A stretch of 25,014 nt of DNA from a virus. Within the stretch, counting starts at the first letter, position 1. The number at the start of each line of letters is the position of its first letter. The notes beneath the pieces were generated by a model. The model was not told where the DNA came from and did not search any database. It saw only the letters and a program-made list of their open reading frames with translations. The position numbers were made by a program, and so were the translations under genes. The stretch spans positions 1 through 25,014 of the IMG/VR virus record IMGVR_UViG_3300046519_000173. One strand, given 5' to 3'. Shown here piece by piece: positions 1 through 6,437 of the stretch.

Positions 1-34
1 TTTCGGCAAAAGTGTTGATATGATGCGCGCCGTT

Positions 35-124
35 GGAGAGATGCCAGAGTGGCCGAATGGGACGGATTCGAAATCCGTTGTACCTTCACCGGTACCTAGG
101 GTTCGAATCCCTATCTCTCCGCCA
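35..124 (+). tRNA. tRNA-Ser (anticodon CGA), probable prophage attachment site
   Basis: A complete class II tRNA. The acceptor arm GGAGAGA (35-41) pairs with TCTCTCC (114-120), followed by discriminator G121 and an encoded CCA (122-124). The anticodon stem ACGGA/TCCGT encloses the loop TTCGAAA with anticodon CGA at 69-71, reading UCG codons. The long variable arm (GTACCTTCACCGGTAC region) and the T-loop GGTTCGAATCC are typical of serine tRNAs. The 3' end points into the prophage and the integrase gene lies inside reading back towards it, the usual arrangement when a tyrosine integrase uses a tRNA 3' end as attB. The exact core cannot be set because attR is outside the window. Confidence 0.97.
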
Positions 125-140
125 TTATTGAATAAGATTA

Positions 141-176
141 AGCCCCTGTAATCGTTGAAGATTACAGGGGCTTTTT
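141..176 (+). terminator. Rho-independent terminator after tRNA-Ser
   Basis: A 13-bp perfect stem, AGCCCCTGTAATC (141-153) with GATTACAGGGGCT (160-172), has a 6-nt loop and runs into TTTTT. It ends the tRNA transcript. If the crossover lies in the tRNA 3' end, this terminator is on the phage side. Confidence 0.9.
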
Positions 177-192
177 CGTTTCCGGCATATTG

Positions 193-253
193 TTTAGGGC
201 ATTTTTAGGGCAGAAATAACGGCCTACATACCGCCTTAGCCCGCTCTAGCCCG
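193..253. repeat. Two pairs of short direct repeats, candidate integrase arm-type sites
   Basis: TTTAGGGCA occurs at 193-201 and 204-212, an 11-bp period. TAGCCCG occurs at 237-243 and 247-253, a 10-bp period. Both pairs are helix-phased and lie just inside the tRNA on the phage side, where tyrosine integrases have arm-binding sites and excisionase sites. The role is inferred from position and spacing. Confidence 0.45.
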
Positions 254-328
254 GGAAGCTGAGACCTTTGGCTAGCCATTGATCGTTTAGTAGGGGAAGC
301 TCTTCTATATTGCGTTCAATCATGTAAA

Positions 329-355
329 TTGCGTGGCTGTCGACTACCCACGCAA
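329..355. promoter_or_regulatory. Inverted repeat upstream of the HipA-like/HIRAN operon
   Basis: TTGCGTGG (329-336) and CCACGCAA (348-355) form a perfect 8-bp dyad with an 11-nt spacer, ending three bases before the probable ribosome site AGGA (358-361) of the kinase gene. It could be an autoregulatory operator or a hairpin in the mRNA leader. HipA-type modules are commonly autoregulated, but neither protein here shows an obvious DNA-binding domain. Confidence 0.4.
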
Positions 356-372
356 AAGGAACCTGCGGATAC

Positions 373-1281
373 ATGTTTAAGGTTATCGAGGTCCAGGAAG
401 ATTGGGTTGTCGATGAAGAGTGGATGGGTACCAAAACCAAATTTTGGGTGTCCATTCCTCCAGACGAGGACATTTGGCTGTTCAAGCACTCCCGAGTTTC
501 TGGTCGGGTATTTGCTGGAGAGCACTGGTCTGAAAAGCTGGCGAGCGAGATCGCAAAAATTATTGGCGTCCCGTGTGCTGATGTCGAGTTAGCGTGCTTT
601 AACGGTCAGCCTGGCTGCTTGAGTCGGAAATTCAGTGAACTTGCCAATGGGGTTGAGTTGGTACACGGCAATGAATTGCTTGCGGGTGCGATTCAGGGGT
701 ATGACCAGGCCAAAAATTACGGGCTTAGCACCCACACGCTAAAAAATATCATGGGAACCGCCATTTCGCTGATGTCCAGCGATGAAGCAAAGGCCGAGGC
801 GGCTATTGCAATAGGGGGCATGATTACGCTCGATGCGTTGATCGTGAATGTAGATAGACATCATGAGAATTGGTGCGTGTTTCGATCACGGGAGCAAAAT
901 GGCGTAAAGCACTGTATTGGTCCATCCTTCGACCACGCTTCCTCGCTTGGACGAGAGCTGAACTCGGACAAGATTGATTCTTGGCTGCGTTCTGGTCTTG
1001 CTAACCGAGGCGAATGGTACGTAAATAAGGCTAGGGGAGCGATCTATTGGAATTCCTCTGGTTCAAAAGGGACTAATCCCCTAGAACTGCTCAGGTTGGC
1101 GTATGGCGAATGGCCGGAAATGATTGAGCCATGGCTTGAGCGGCTTTCGGGGATTGATATTGACGAGCTCTGTAGGTTGTTAGACGAGATTCCTGATGGC
1201 TACATTGAGCAGCCATCTCGGGAATTCACCGCAGACTTACTTAGGTATACCTACCGTGAGCTGACAGGAATCAGACGATGA
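373..1281 (+). CDS. HipA-like (HipT-type) serine/threonine kinase, compact form
   Basis: A 302-aa protein matching the HipA C-terminal kinase fold without the usual N-terminal subdomain (full HipA is about 440 aa). WLFK at 35-38 supplies the probable ATP-binding Lys38. DRHHENW at 161-167 is the catalytic loop (Asp161, Asn166). FDHASSLG at 186-193 gives the metal-binding Asp187. HipA/HipT kinases phosphorylate protein targets, classically glutamyl-tRNA synthetase, and halt translation; the target here is unknown. The start is supported by AGGA about 11 nt upstream. The stop overlaps the next gene by ATGA, so the two are probably co-translated. No HipB-type antitoxin gene is adjacent. The DNA is visibly more AT-rich than the phage genes, which fits acquired cargo. 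The fold call is firm; toxin or defence function is inferred. Confidence 0.85.
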   Translation: MFKVIEVQEDWVVDEEWMGTKTKFWVSIPPDEDIWLFKHSRVSGRVFAGEHWSEKLASEIAKIIGVPCADVELACFNGQPGCLSRKFSELANGVELVHGNELLAGAIQGYDQAKNYGLSTHTLKNIMGTAISLMSSDEAKAEAAIAIGGMITLDALIVNVDRHHENWCVFRSREQNGVKHCIGPSFDHASSLGRELNSDKIDSWLRSGLANRGEWYVNKARGAIYWNSSGSKGTNPLELLRLAYGEWPEMIEPWLERLSGIDIDELCRLLDEIPDGYIEQPSREFTADLLRYTYRELTGIRR

Positions 1282-2048
1282 ACACTTTATTTCTTGCATG
1301 GAGATCCGGGTATACGGTAGGCGCCGCTACGCCACCGAAATCCAGTTGGTTTCCGATTGGGCGTCTCGACCGAGCTGATGACGGTAATGAGCTTTATACC
1401 TTTCGCTATTTGAAAGGAGCGAAAATTGCGGAGTCGGTCGCGGGATTCAGTCCACTGGAGGCTTTTCCGGAGCTCAGCGAGGTGTATACGTCGCCGGAGC
1501 TATTTTCCGTATTTTCGAATCGGATCCCAAATCCACGGCGTTCGAATTTTTCGGAAATAGTTGAGCGTATGGATCTGGAGGACAAAGCTGATCCGTTTCG
1601 AATCCTGTCTATTTCAGGTGGGGCGAGGCAGACTGATAGCCTTGAGATCTTTCCGCTTCTGACTACGTCTCCCGAAGGTGATTTCGTTTGTCGGTTCTTT
1701 ATCCATGGCAGTAGATTCATGCATGAGTCCTCAAGCGAGGCCATGAATAACCTTGCCGGAGGTGAGAAACTGAGAGTTTGCTTTGAGGCTAACAACCCAG
1801 CTACCGGTTGGGCTATTCAATTGCAAACCATTGATAAGCCTCAAATTATTGGCTATGTCCCACGTTATTTGTTACCTGATTTACATTCAATTAGAAAGAG
1901 TGACGATCAGGAGCATTTAAGTGCGGTTGTGAAAAAGGTCAACGCCGCCCCGGCACCATTGAATCAGAGATTTCTGGTTGAGTTGAAAGGTCGCTTGCCA
2001 GCGGGGCAAGCAATGATGAGCTCTACTGAATTCGAAGTTCTCTCTTGA
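1278..2048 (+). CDS. HIRAN-domain protein paired with the HipA-like kinase
   Basis: A 256-aa soluble protein. The C-terminal half carries a HIRAN-like signature: FEANNPATGWAIQL (about 169-182) followed by IIGYVPRYL (190-198), resembling the NPxDxxAV...GYVPR pattern of HIRAN domains, which bind DNA ends or act beside nucleic-acid enzymes. The N-terminal half (WFPIGRLDR at 24-32, YTFRYLKGA at 40-48, later GGARQTDSLEIFP) resembles the HipA N-terminal subdomain, which in HipBST systems is a separate protein, HipS. It may therefore be a HipS-HIRAN fusion controlling the kinase. It starts inside the kinase stop (ATGA), with AGGAA 8 nt upstream, and is followed by a terminator. The HIRAN call is reasonably sure, the HipS-like part less so. 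Confidence 0.72.
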   Translation: MNTLFLAWRSGYTVGAATPPKSSWFPIGRLDRADDGNELYTFRYLKGAKIAESVAGFSPLEAFPELSEVYTSPELFSVFSNRIPNPRRSNFSEIVERMDLEDKADPFRILSISGGARQTDSLEIFPLLTTSPEGDFVCRFFIHGSRFMHESSSEAMNNLAGGEKLRVCFEANNPATGWAIQLQTIDKPQIIGYVPRYLLPDLHSIRKSDDQEHLSAVVKKVNAAPAPLNQRFLVELKGRLPAGQAMMSSTEFEVLS

Positions 2049-2050
2049 CG

Positions 2051-2080
2051 AAAAAGCCCGGCATACGACCGTCGGGCTTT
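2051..2080. terminator. Bidirectional terminator between HIRAN gene and integrase
   Basis: AAAGCCCG (2053-2060) pairs perfectly with CGGGCTTT (2073-2080) around a 12-nt loop. The A-run at 2051-2055 gives a U-tract for minus-strand transcripts (integrase); the plus-strand U-tract is shorter. It separates converging genes. Confidence 0.8.
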
Positions 2081-2087
2081 GTCACCT

Positions 2088-3302
2088 TCATTCCCTAAAC
2101 CCCAGCATTTTCGACACGATTCCCGCCATGCTCTTGGTGTCCTTCGGTATCCATCTCCCATAATGCTTTCTCACCATTGTTGTATCGGCATGCCCGAGCT
2201 GACGGGCCACCCATTCGACCGGTACGTAGCTCGATAGCATCTGGCTTGCAAACGTGTGACGGCATTGGTTGGCTCCGCGATGGCGGACTTCTGCCTTTTT
2301 CAGGTGGGCGGTAAACCAGTTGCTCAGGGTTTTGCCACTCCAGAGCAGGCCGCTAGTGGAACTGCGAAAAAGAAACCTGACTTTCATCTTCTTGGACGTG
2401 ATGTTGTCGCGCTGGATAACGGTGATCTCGACGGCAGGAGCCTCCTTGGCAGCGGCAACAATGTCCCGCATCAGGTTGAGGGCAGGGTCGATCAGCTCGA
2501 CGACGCGTACCCTGGAGCGTTCTTTGGGGACTTTGAATTCGCCGACGACCAAAGCTCGGCGGACATGTACCAGGCCGGCTTCAATATCGATGTCCTCAAC
2601 GGCGAGCCCGATGAGCTCGGACAGGGACAGCCCGGCCCAGCAGTTGAACTCAATCATCCGGGCGTCAGCTCGCCGATCGGGATCCGCGTTGCCGATCAAG
2701 TTGATCTCGGTGCGGCTGAAGGGGTCGGCATGCTCCAGGTCGACATCAGATCCGACGTTACTGATCCGGTCCAGCGGATTGGCTTTGAGGATGCCGTCGC
2801 CGAAGGCATCAGCCCAGACCCCACGGACGACGGTGAAAATGTCGTTCACTGTCTTCGGGGCGAGGCCTTGCTTGAGCAGCTGCGCTTGGAACAACTCGAT
2901 GTCGCTCTTACTGATGTCGACGATCCGGCGCTTGCCGAATTTCTTCTCGACGTGCACAGCTTTGCTGACGTAGTTAACAACAGTGCTCGAAGCTTTGAGC
3001 GCGCGCTGAACCTCCAGCCAGCGATCAATGCCTTCTTTCACTGTGCGCTTTAGCGAAGGGCCGCCAGTCCCCGTGAACATGGCAGCCCTGGGCGAGTTCG
3101 GAAAGTGGGCCGAATAGTCGAAGCGGCCCTCTTTTATTTCCGCGAGGATGGTGCGGCGCTTGTTATCGGCGTAGGCGATCGCGGCCTTGTTTACTTTCGA
3201 GACCCCTTCCAAGGGTTCCCGGCACCGTTGGCCGTTGAAGATGAACCATATGCGCAATTGCTTGCCGTTCATCTCAACCCCGGTCGGCATCTTGTCGGTC
3301 AT
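2088..3302 (-). CDS. int: Tyrosine site-specific integrase
   Basis: A 404-aa phage integrase. An N-terminal arm-binding region (about 1-65, with RIWFIFNGQRCREP) precedes a core-binding SAM-like domain (about 85-175) and the catalytic domain (about 195-390). Catalytic residues seen are Lys260 in the beta-hairpin (VPKERSRVRVV), Arg348 in CRHTFAS, His371 in LGH and nucleophile Tyr381 in HYGRWI. The first catalytic Arg, expected in a TGLRxSEL-like motif, is replaced: the sequence reads AGLSLSEL with Ser226. The usual His of HxxR is Asn345. It catalyses integration and, with excisionase, excision at the tRNA-Ser site. Its ATG overlaps the xis stop by 4 nt, so it is the last gene of the left early operon. 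Confidence 0.95.
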   Translation of the reverse strand: MTDKMPTGVEMNGKQLRIWFIFNGQRCREPLEGVSKVNKAAIAYADNKRRTILAEIKEGRFDYSAHFPNSPRAAMFTGTGGPSLKRTVKEGIDRWLEVQRALKASSTVVNYVSKAVHVEKKFGKRRIVDISKSDIELFQAQLLKQGLAPKTVNDIFTVVRGVWADAFGDGILKANPLDRISNVGSDVDLEHADPFSRTEINLIGNADPDRRADARMIEFNCWAGLSLSELIGLAVEDIDIEAGLVHVRRALVVGEFKVPKERSRVRVVELIDPALNLMRDIVAAAKEAPAVEITVIQRDNITSKKMKVRFLFRSSTSGLLWSGKTLSNWFTAHLKKAEVRHRGANQCRHTFASQMLSSYVPVEWVARQLGHADTTMVRKHYGRWIPKDTKSMAGIVSKMLGFRE

Positions 3303-3514
3303 GGTTTCCCTTCCATCCAGCGCTCAATGGCGGCACGGTTGTAAACGATCACGTTGGCTGGGTCCTTGCGCCAGTGTTTGCCTTCAAGCCAGAGGCCGCG
3401 GGTGCGGTACTTGCGGACGGCTTCGGTGCTCAGGCCGAACACTGGATACAGCAGGTCCTGGCGGAACCAGGCGCCGGGTGTGATGTGGAGGTCGAGTTTT
3501 TCTGCTGCGCTCAT
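3299..3514 (-). CDS. xis: Excisionase-like protein (Xis)
   Basis: 71 aa from the internal ATG at 3514, preferred over an upstream start because GGAG lies 8 nt before it and the preceding gene's stop overlaps it (ATGA). The sequence GAWFRQDLLYPVFGLSTEAV, then RKYRTRGLWLEGKHWRKDP and a closing AIERWMEG, follows the excisionase pattern of a winged-helix DNA binder (Gxxxx AIxRKxxxGxWxEGxxWRK). Such proteins bend attachment-site DNA and drive the integrase towards excision. It lies directly upstream of int and overlaps its start codon by 4 nt, so the two are made together. Confidence 0.85.
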   Translation of the reverse strand: MSAAEKLDLHITPGAWFRQDLLYPVFGLSTEAVRKYRTRGLWLEGKHWRKDPANVIVYNRAAIERWMEGKP

Positions 3515-3684
3515 TGTGGTTTCTCCCCTGCGCGCCAGGCGATACCCTCGGCCTGGCGCTGCTTGCTGCATTGTTCGTGGTTGCCGTGTGCCCGTGACTT
3601 GTTGCATTTATCGCAGATGGTTTGTAAATCGAGAGGTGGCATTTGGCCGCGGCGGATTCGGACTGTTCGGCGAAGGGCAGTCAT
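3511..3684 (-). CDS. Small zinc-finger-like phage protein
   Basis: 57 aa, joined to both neighbours by ATGA overlaps, which is the main reason to call it real. It has a basic N-terminus (TALRRTVRIRRG) and a Cys/His cluster: C24-x2-C27, H33, H36 and C39, in CDKCNKSRAHGNHEQC. This would suit a small zinc-binding DNA or protein adaptor. It is read between the coiled-coil protein and xis. I do not recognise the family; the zinc idea rests only on residue spacing. Confidence 0.7.
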   Translation of the reverse strand: MTALRRTVRIRRGQMPPLDLQTICDKCNKSRAHGNHEQCSKQRQAEGIAWRAGEKPQ

Positions 3685-4193
3685 GCGGCTACTCCCGGCC
3701 GGCGCGTGAGGCGAAACTCATTCACCTTGCACGTTTTGTCCTGCTTCAAGGCGCTCAGCGCTGCCGCCGAACTGATGCTATCCAGCAAGCGATAAGCCAG
3801 GGCCTCGACGAAGTGGGCCTGGTTGATGGCTTTCACGCGATAAGCCTCGGTTCCGGGGAATGCATCCCAAGTGTCTTTGGCTAGCCTGAGGGTGGTGGCA
3901 ATCTCTACCAGGGCTAAGTGGTCGCTCTTGAGGAAAGGGGGCGCGCGCGTAGCACGCGCTTGGCGAGCCAGTTTCTCCAACCGGTTTTGGTCGGCGCGAT
4001 GCAGACGATTCAGATCGGCGATGTCAGTGTTCAAGGCTTCGATGCGAAGCGAATGCAGGGCATTGCGCTCGTTCAAACCCCTGCTGTAGCTGCGGGCGAG
4101 TGCGCGCAGGGCTACTTCACGAATGAAGTAGGCCATCAACAGCAGGCCAATGGCTGAACCAGTGGCAATGAAGATCAGGTGTTGTGTTTGCAT
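3681..4193 (-). CDS. Hypothetical membrane-anchored coiled-coil phage protein
   Basis: 170 aa. Residues about 6-28 (LIFIATGSAIGLLLMAYFI) form one hydrophobic transmembrane segment. It is followed by a charged heptad-like stretch, about 38-90 (NERNALHSLRIEALNTDIADLNRLHRADQNRLEKLARQ), probably coiled coil, then a helical C-terminal part. The topology suggests an inner-membrane anchor with a cytoplasmic body. The start at 4193 is preceded by a GAGG-type ribosome site in a leader (ending ACAGCACATG) almost identical to that of the 116-aa gene at 5473. The stop overlaps the 57-aa gene. No named function can be assigned. Confidence 0.75.
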   Translation of the reverse strand: MQTQHLIFIATGSAIGLLLMAYFIREVALRALARSYSRGLNERNALHSLRIEALNTDIADLNRLHRADQNRLEKLARQARATRAPPFLKSDHLALVEIATTLRLAKDTWDAFPGTEAYRVKAINQAHFVEALAYRLLDSISSAAALSALKQDKTCKVNEFRLTRRPGVAA

Positions 4194-4267
4194 GTGCTGT
4201 GTTCCTCGGTAGAGCCCGCCGCCGGGATCATTGGTGAGAGGCCGGCTACGGGGTGTTACAGTGGTGG

Positions 4268-5080
4268 TTAGCCCAAGTTGAAGCTGCCGATGGTCAACTT
4301 CGCGCCGCCGCCGACTTCCTGCTGAACGACATCCTTGAATTCTTGTGCGAGGTCCTCGCGCAGCTGTTCTTCGCCAATCCAGCGCAGACGCAGTAGGGGC
4401 TTATCACCGCCGGTGAGGACAGCAACACGAAGTCGGATGATCTGGACCTTTAGCCCTTCGTATGGCTCGACGGTGAATAGGAATTCGGCTGGCAGGCCTT
4501 CCGAGGATTTGGCTTCGATCTGATCCATCGCCGAACGAGATGCGCTTAGGTCACCAACGACATGTTCGCTCTTGCGTGCTTGCTCGATGCTGATGGAGCG
4601 GATCGCACTCGCGGCTTTGCGCAGATCGATGTGGCTATCGTCCGCTGCAAGGGCTTGGAGGTTCGACGCCCAATCCTCAATCCAGTCGCTTAGGTCTTTC
4701 TGCGCGAATTGGATGGTGGCAGCACGCTCGAGCGCTCGGAAGGCGGCAGTTTTTCTCAGGTTGAGGGTGGCTGTGAAGTCGCCGTGCCCTGGTTCTTTGG
4801 TGTTGCCCAGGTTGAAAATCACGGTGCACGACATGGCTTCTGCGTCGACAAAGCCAGATGCGACGGAATCGGCGCTTTGCTCCATCACGTAGTTGCCGAA
4901 GTCCAGCAATGAGTGGGTGGTGAGCGCGCCGCGGAAGCGACTGCGAGCGGCTTGAAACTTCTCGATGCTGTGGATTTTCTGATCAGACGGCAGCACCAGC
5001 GCCGGAGTGAAGGTACTCAGCGGCTTGGCATAGGCCAGTACGGCGGTGTCTTGAATCAACTGAATTGCTTTGGCTTCCAT
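4268..5080 (-). CDS. DUF2303 (YfdQ-like) phage protein
   Basis: A 270-aa soluble protein resembling DUF2303/YfdQ proteins found in early operons of prophages of gamma-proteobacteria. Recognisable stretches include SIEKFQAARSRFRGAL near the N-terminus, CTVIFNLGNTKEPGHGDFTA in the middle and a PLLRLRWIGEEQLREDLAQEF segment near the end. The biochemical function of the family is not established. AAGGAAAA about 10 nt before the ATG is a good ribosome site. It follows the 116-aa gene with a 42-nt gap in the left operon. Confidence 0.85.
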   Translation of the reverse strand: MEAKAIQLIQDTAVLAYAKPLSTFTPALVLPSDQKIHSIEKFQAARSRFRGALTTHSLLDFGNYVMEQSADSVASGFVDAEAMSCTVIFNLGNTKEPGHGDFTATLNLRKTAAFRALERAATIQFAQKDLSDWIEDWASNLQALAADDSHIDLRKAASAIRSISIEQARKSEHVVGDLSASRSAMDQIEAKSSEGLPAEFLFTVEPYEGLKVQIIRLRVAVLTGGDKPLLRLRWIGEEQLREDLAQEFKDVVQQEVGGGAKLTIGSFNLG

Positions 5081-5122
5081 TGGATCGTTTTCCTTTTGGC
5101 GAGAGGTATGGAGCTGATCGGT

Positions 5123-5473
5123 TTAGGATTTGGCGTGAATCGGCGCGGCGTCTCGGTTGAACAGCTGGCCCGCGCTAGGGGCTTCGGCAAACAAGGTCAG
5201 GCGCCCGCCCTCATTGACATGCATCGGCGTGTCGAGGGTGGTGTCTTCGCTGCGGCTGCCGCGTTTGGTTGGCACCTTGTAGGCGAGCTTGTGGTTGACC
5301 GTTACCTGGTGGCTGTCGGCAATCTGTTTCAGCGTGAAGGTCACCGTGACGGAGCCGACCTTGCCGTTATCGACAACGCCCGATGCAACTTCGGAAAGGG
5401 CGTGACCGATCTGGTTGGCGAAGACGCCGGCGTTGAGTTCGCCGATGAATTCGGCTGTGTCTGTTGGTTTCAT
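5123..5473 (-). CDS. Hypothetical phage early protein next to DUF2303
   Basis: A 116-aa acidic-to-neutral soluble protein. The middle (GKVGSVTVTFTLKQIADSHQVTVNHKLAYKVPTKRG) alternates like a beta-sheet domain. No signal or membrane segment is seen. The leader (GAGGCACAGCACATG) closely resembles that of the gene at 4193, so the upstream regions may share ancestry. Genes of this size are frequent beside DUF2303 genes in Pseudomonas prophages (from memory). A hairpin (GCCCCTG 5504-5510 with CAGGGGGC 5516-5523) lies in the 59-nt gap before it. Function unknown. Confidence 0.75.
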   Translation of the reverse strand: MKPTDTAEFIGELNAGVFANQIGHALSEVASGVVDNGKVGSVTVTFTLKQIADSHQVTVNHKLAYKVPTKRGSRSEDTTLDTPMHVNEGGRLTLFAEAPSAGQLFNRDAAPIHAKS

Positions 5474-5532
5474 GTGCTGTGCCTCATAGAGTGCGAGTTG
5501 TTTGCCCCTGGACGGCAGGGGGCACCGATGAA

Positions 5533-5775
5533 TTAGGCCGCTTGCTTCGCAGCTTGGGCGTCGAGGAAGTCGGCCAAGTCGTGCAGGTAAACCACGCGCT
5601 TCGCCCGTGCCGAGTTGTGTAGCCGCTTGACGACCAAAGCGATCCGGCCGGCCTTGATCTCTTCCAGCAGGTAGCGGTCGGTCCGGATGTGTGTGAAGTA
5701 ATGTTCTCGGACTGCCGTCAATGACGGGCAGGGTGTGGCGAACTGTTTACGAAGCAGGTCGAGGGTGTTGCTCAT
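5533..5775 (-). CDS. PrtN-like (pyocin activator family) regulator
   Basis: An 80-aa protein with the PrtN family layout: TAVREHYFTHIRTDRYLLEEIKAG, then IALVVKRLHNSARAKRVVYL and the terminal HDLADFLD. PrtN activates pyocin genes in P. aeruginosa by binding upstream P-boxes, and phage homologues are common early-operon regulators. Here it could act on phage promoters or on host pyocin/SOS genes. Its ATG overlaps the previous stop (ATGA) and GGGGAGGAAG precedes it, a strong ribosome site. The family call rests on visible motif similarity; the target is unknown. Confidence 0.75.
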   Translation of the reverse strand: MSNTLDLLRKQFATPCPSLTAVREHYFTHIRTDRYLLEEIKAGRIALVVKRLHNSARAKRVVYLHDLADFLDAQAAKQAA

Positions 5776-6155
5776 GCGGCTTCCTCCCCGAACCCCTCCG
5801 ATCGGGGCACCAACTTGAGGCGGATCAATTCGGCCAGTCCTTCTTTGCTTTTGCCCATCGCGGCAGCGCAGATTTGGCCTTTTGCATCAGCCACTACGGC
5901 ACCGAATGGATACTCCGGCGAGTTGGTTGGGGTGACGTAGGCCACTTGCCCGTCTTGAATGACGTTGTTGACGCAGCGAAATACCTCCGCCAGATCGGTA
6001 CTCAGCACCGGCATGCTTTTTAGCAACTGGACGGCTTCGGTCGAGGCGCCGATCAGCGTGGCGCGGCTGATGACGCCGGGGCAGTTGAGGAAGATCGGGA
6101 TTAACTTCAGGGCGCCGAGGGCTTGGGTGTAGGCGTTGGCTTGATTGGTTTTCAT
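5772..6155 (-). CDS. Hypothetical phage early protein
   Basis: 127 aa from the ATG at 6155, chosen because it overlaps the upstream stop (ATGA) and follows AAGGA. A longer frame to 6206 would run into the KilAC-domain gene. It contains GVISRATLIGASTEAVQLLK (about 25-44) and a C-terminal region YPFGAVVADAKGQICAAAMG, with beta/alpha character and no membrane segment. It is an unrecognised early-operon protein tightly coupled to the genes on both sides. Confidence 0.72.
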   Translation of the reverse strand: MKTNQANAYTQALGALKLIPIFLNCPGVISRATLIGASTEAVQLLKSMPVLSTDLAEVFRCVNNVIQDGQVAYVTPTNSPEYPFGAVVADAKGQICAAAMGKSKEGLAELIRLKLVPRSEGFGEEAA

Positions 6156-6427
6156 GCGGCGGCGTCCTTGTTCGTAATGGTGATGCCCAGCTTCTTTGCA
6201 AGCCAATCCACCCCGGCCTCTTTCACCATCACTACGGCGTAGTGAACCGGTTTGCCGATCGTGGGGTTCCAGCGGACGCGGGGGTCTGAGTACAGACGGC
6301 CTTGGTCGCGATACTGACTGGCGAGGTCACCGCTGCTGTTCAAGATGCCCAGCTCCCGCAACCTGGTGCGGAAGGCGCGGGGCTTGATGCCGAGCACTGC
6401 GGCGGTTTGGTCCAGGGTGCGGTTCAT
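6152..6427 (-). CDS. KilAC (phage antirepressor C-terminal) domain protein
   Basis: 91 aa that are almost entirely a KilAC-like domain: LDQTAAVLGIKPRAFRTRLR (about 5-24, helix-turn-helix-like), then LYSDPRVRWNPTIGKP and VKEAGVDWLAKKLG. In phage antirepressors (Ant) this domain usually follows an N-terminal Bro-N or Rha domain of 100 aa or more, absent here, so this is a stand-alone form. Such proteins may bind DNA or counteract a repressor. It lies in the left operon controlled by the CI-like repressor. GAGGAC precedes the ATG; an ATGA overlap links it to the next gene. Confidence 0.8.
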   Translation of the reverse strand: MNRTLDQTAAVLGIKPRAFRTRLRELGILNSSGDLASQYRDQGRLYSDPRVRWNPTIGKPVHYAVVMVKEAGVDWLAKKLGITITNKDAAA

Positions 6428-6437
6428 GGCGTTGTCC

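Noticed and set aside
246-374. A minus-strand frame diverging from the kinase start (42 codons from an ATG at 374), with a protein-like composition
   Set aside because: No ribosome site is visible before it, its start shares bases with the kinase ATG and I recognise no family. It could be a remnant but cannot be supported as a gene.
2256-3053. 265-codon plus-strand frame over the integrase gene
   Set aside because: It is antisense to a clear integrase; the frame is open because of the codon bias of a high-GC gene.
5504-5523. Hairpin between the PrtN-like and 116-aa genes as a terminator
   Set aside because: The stem has an unpaired base and no T-run follows on the minus strand, so it is noted only in the neighbouring gene entry.
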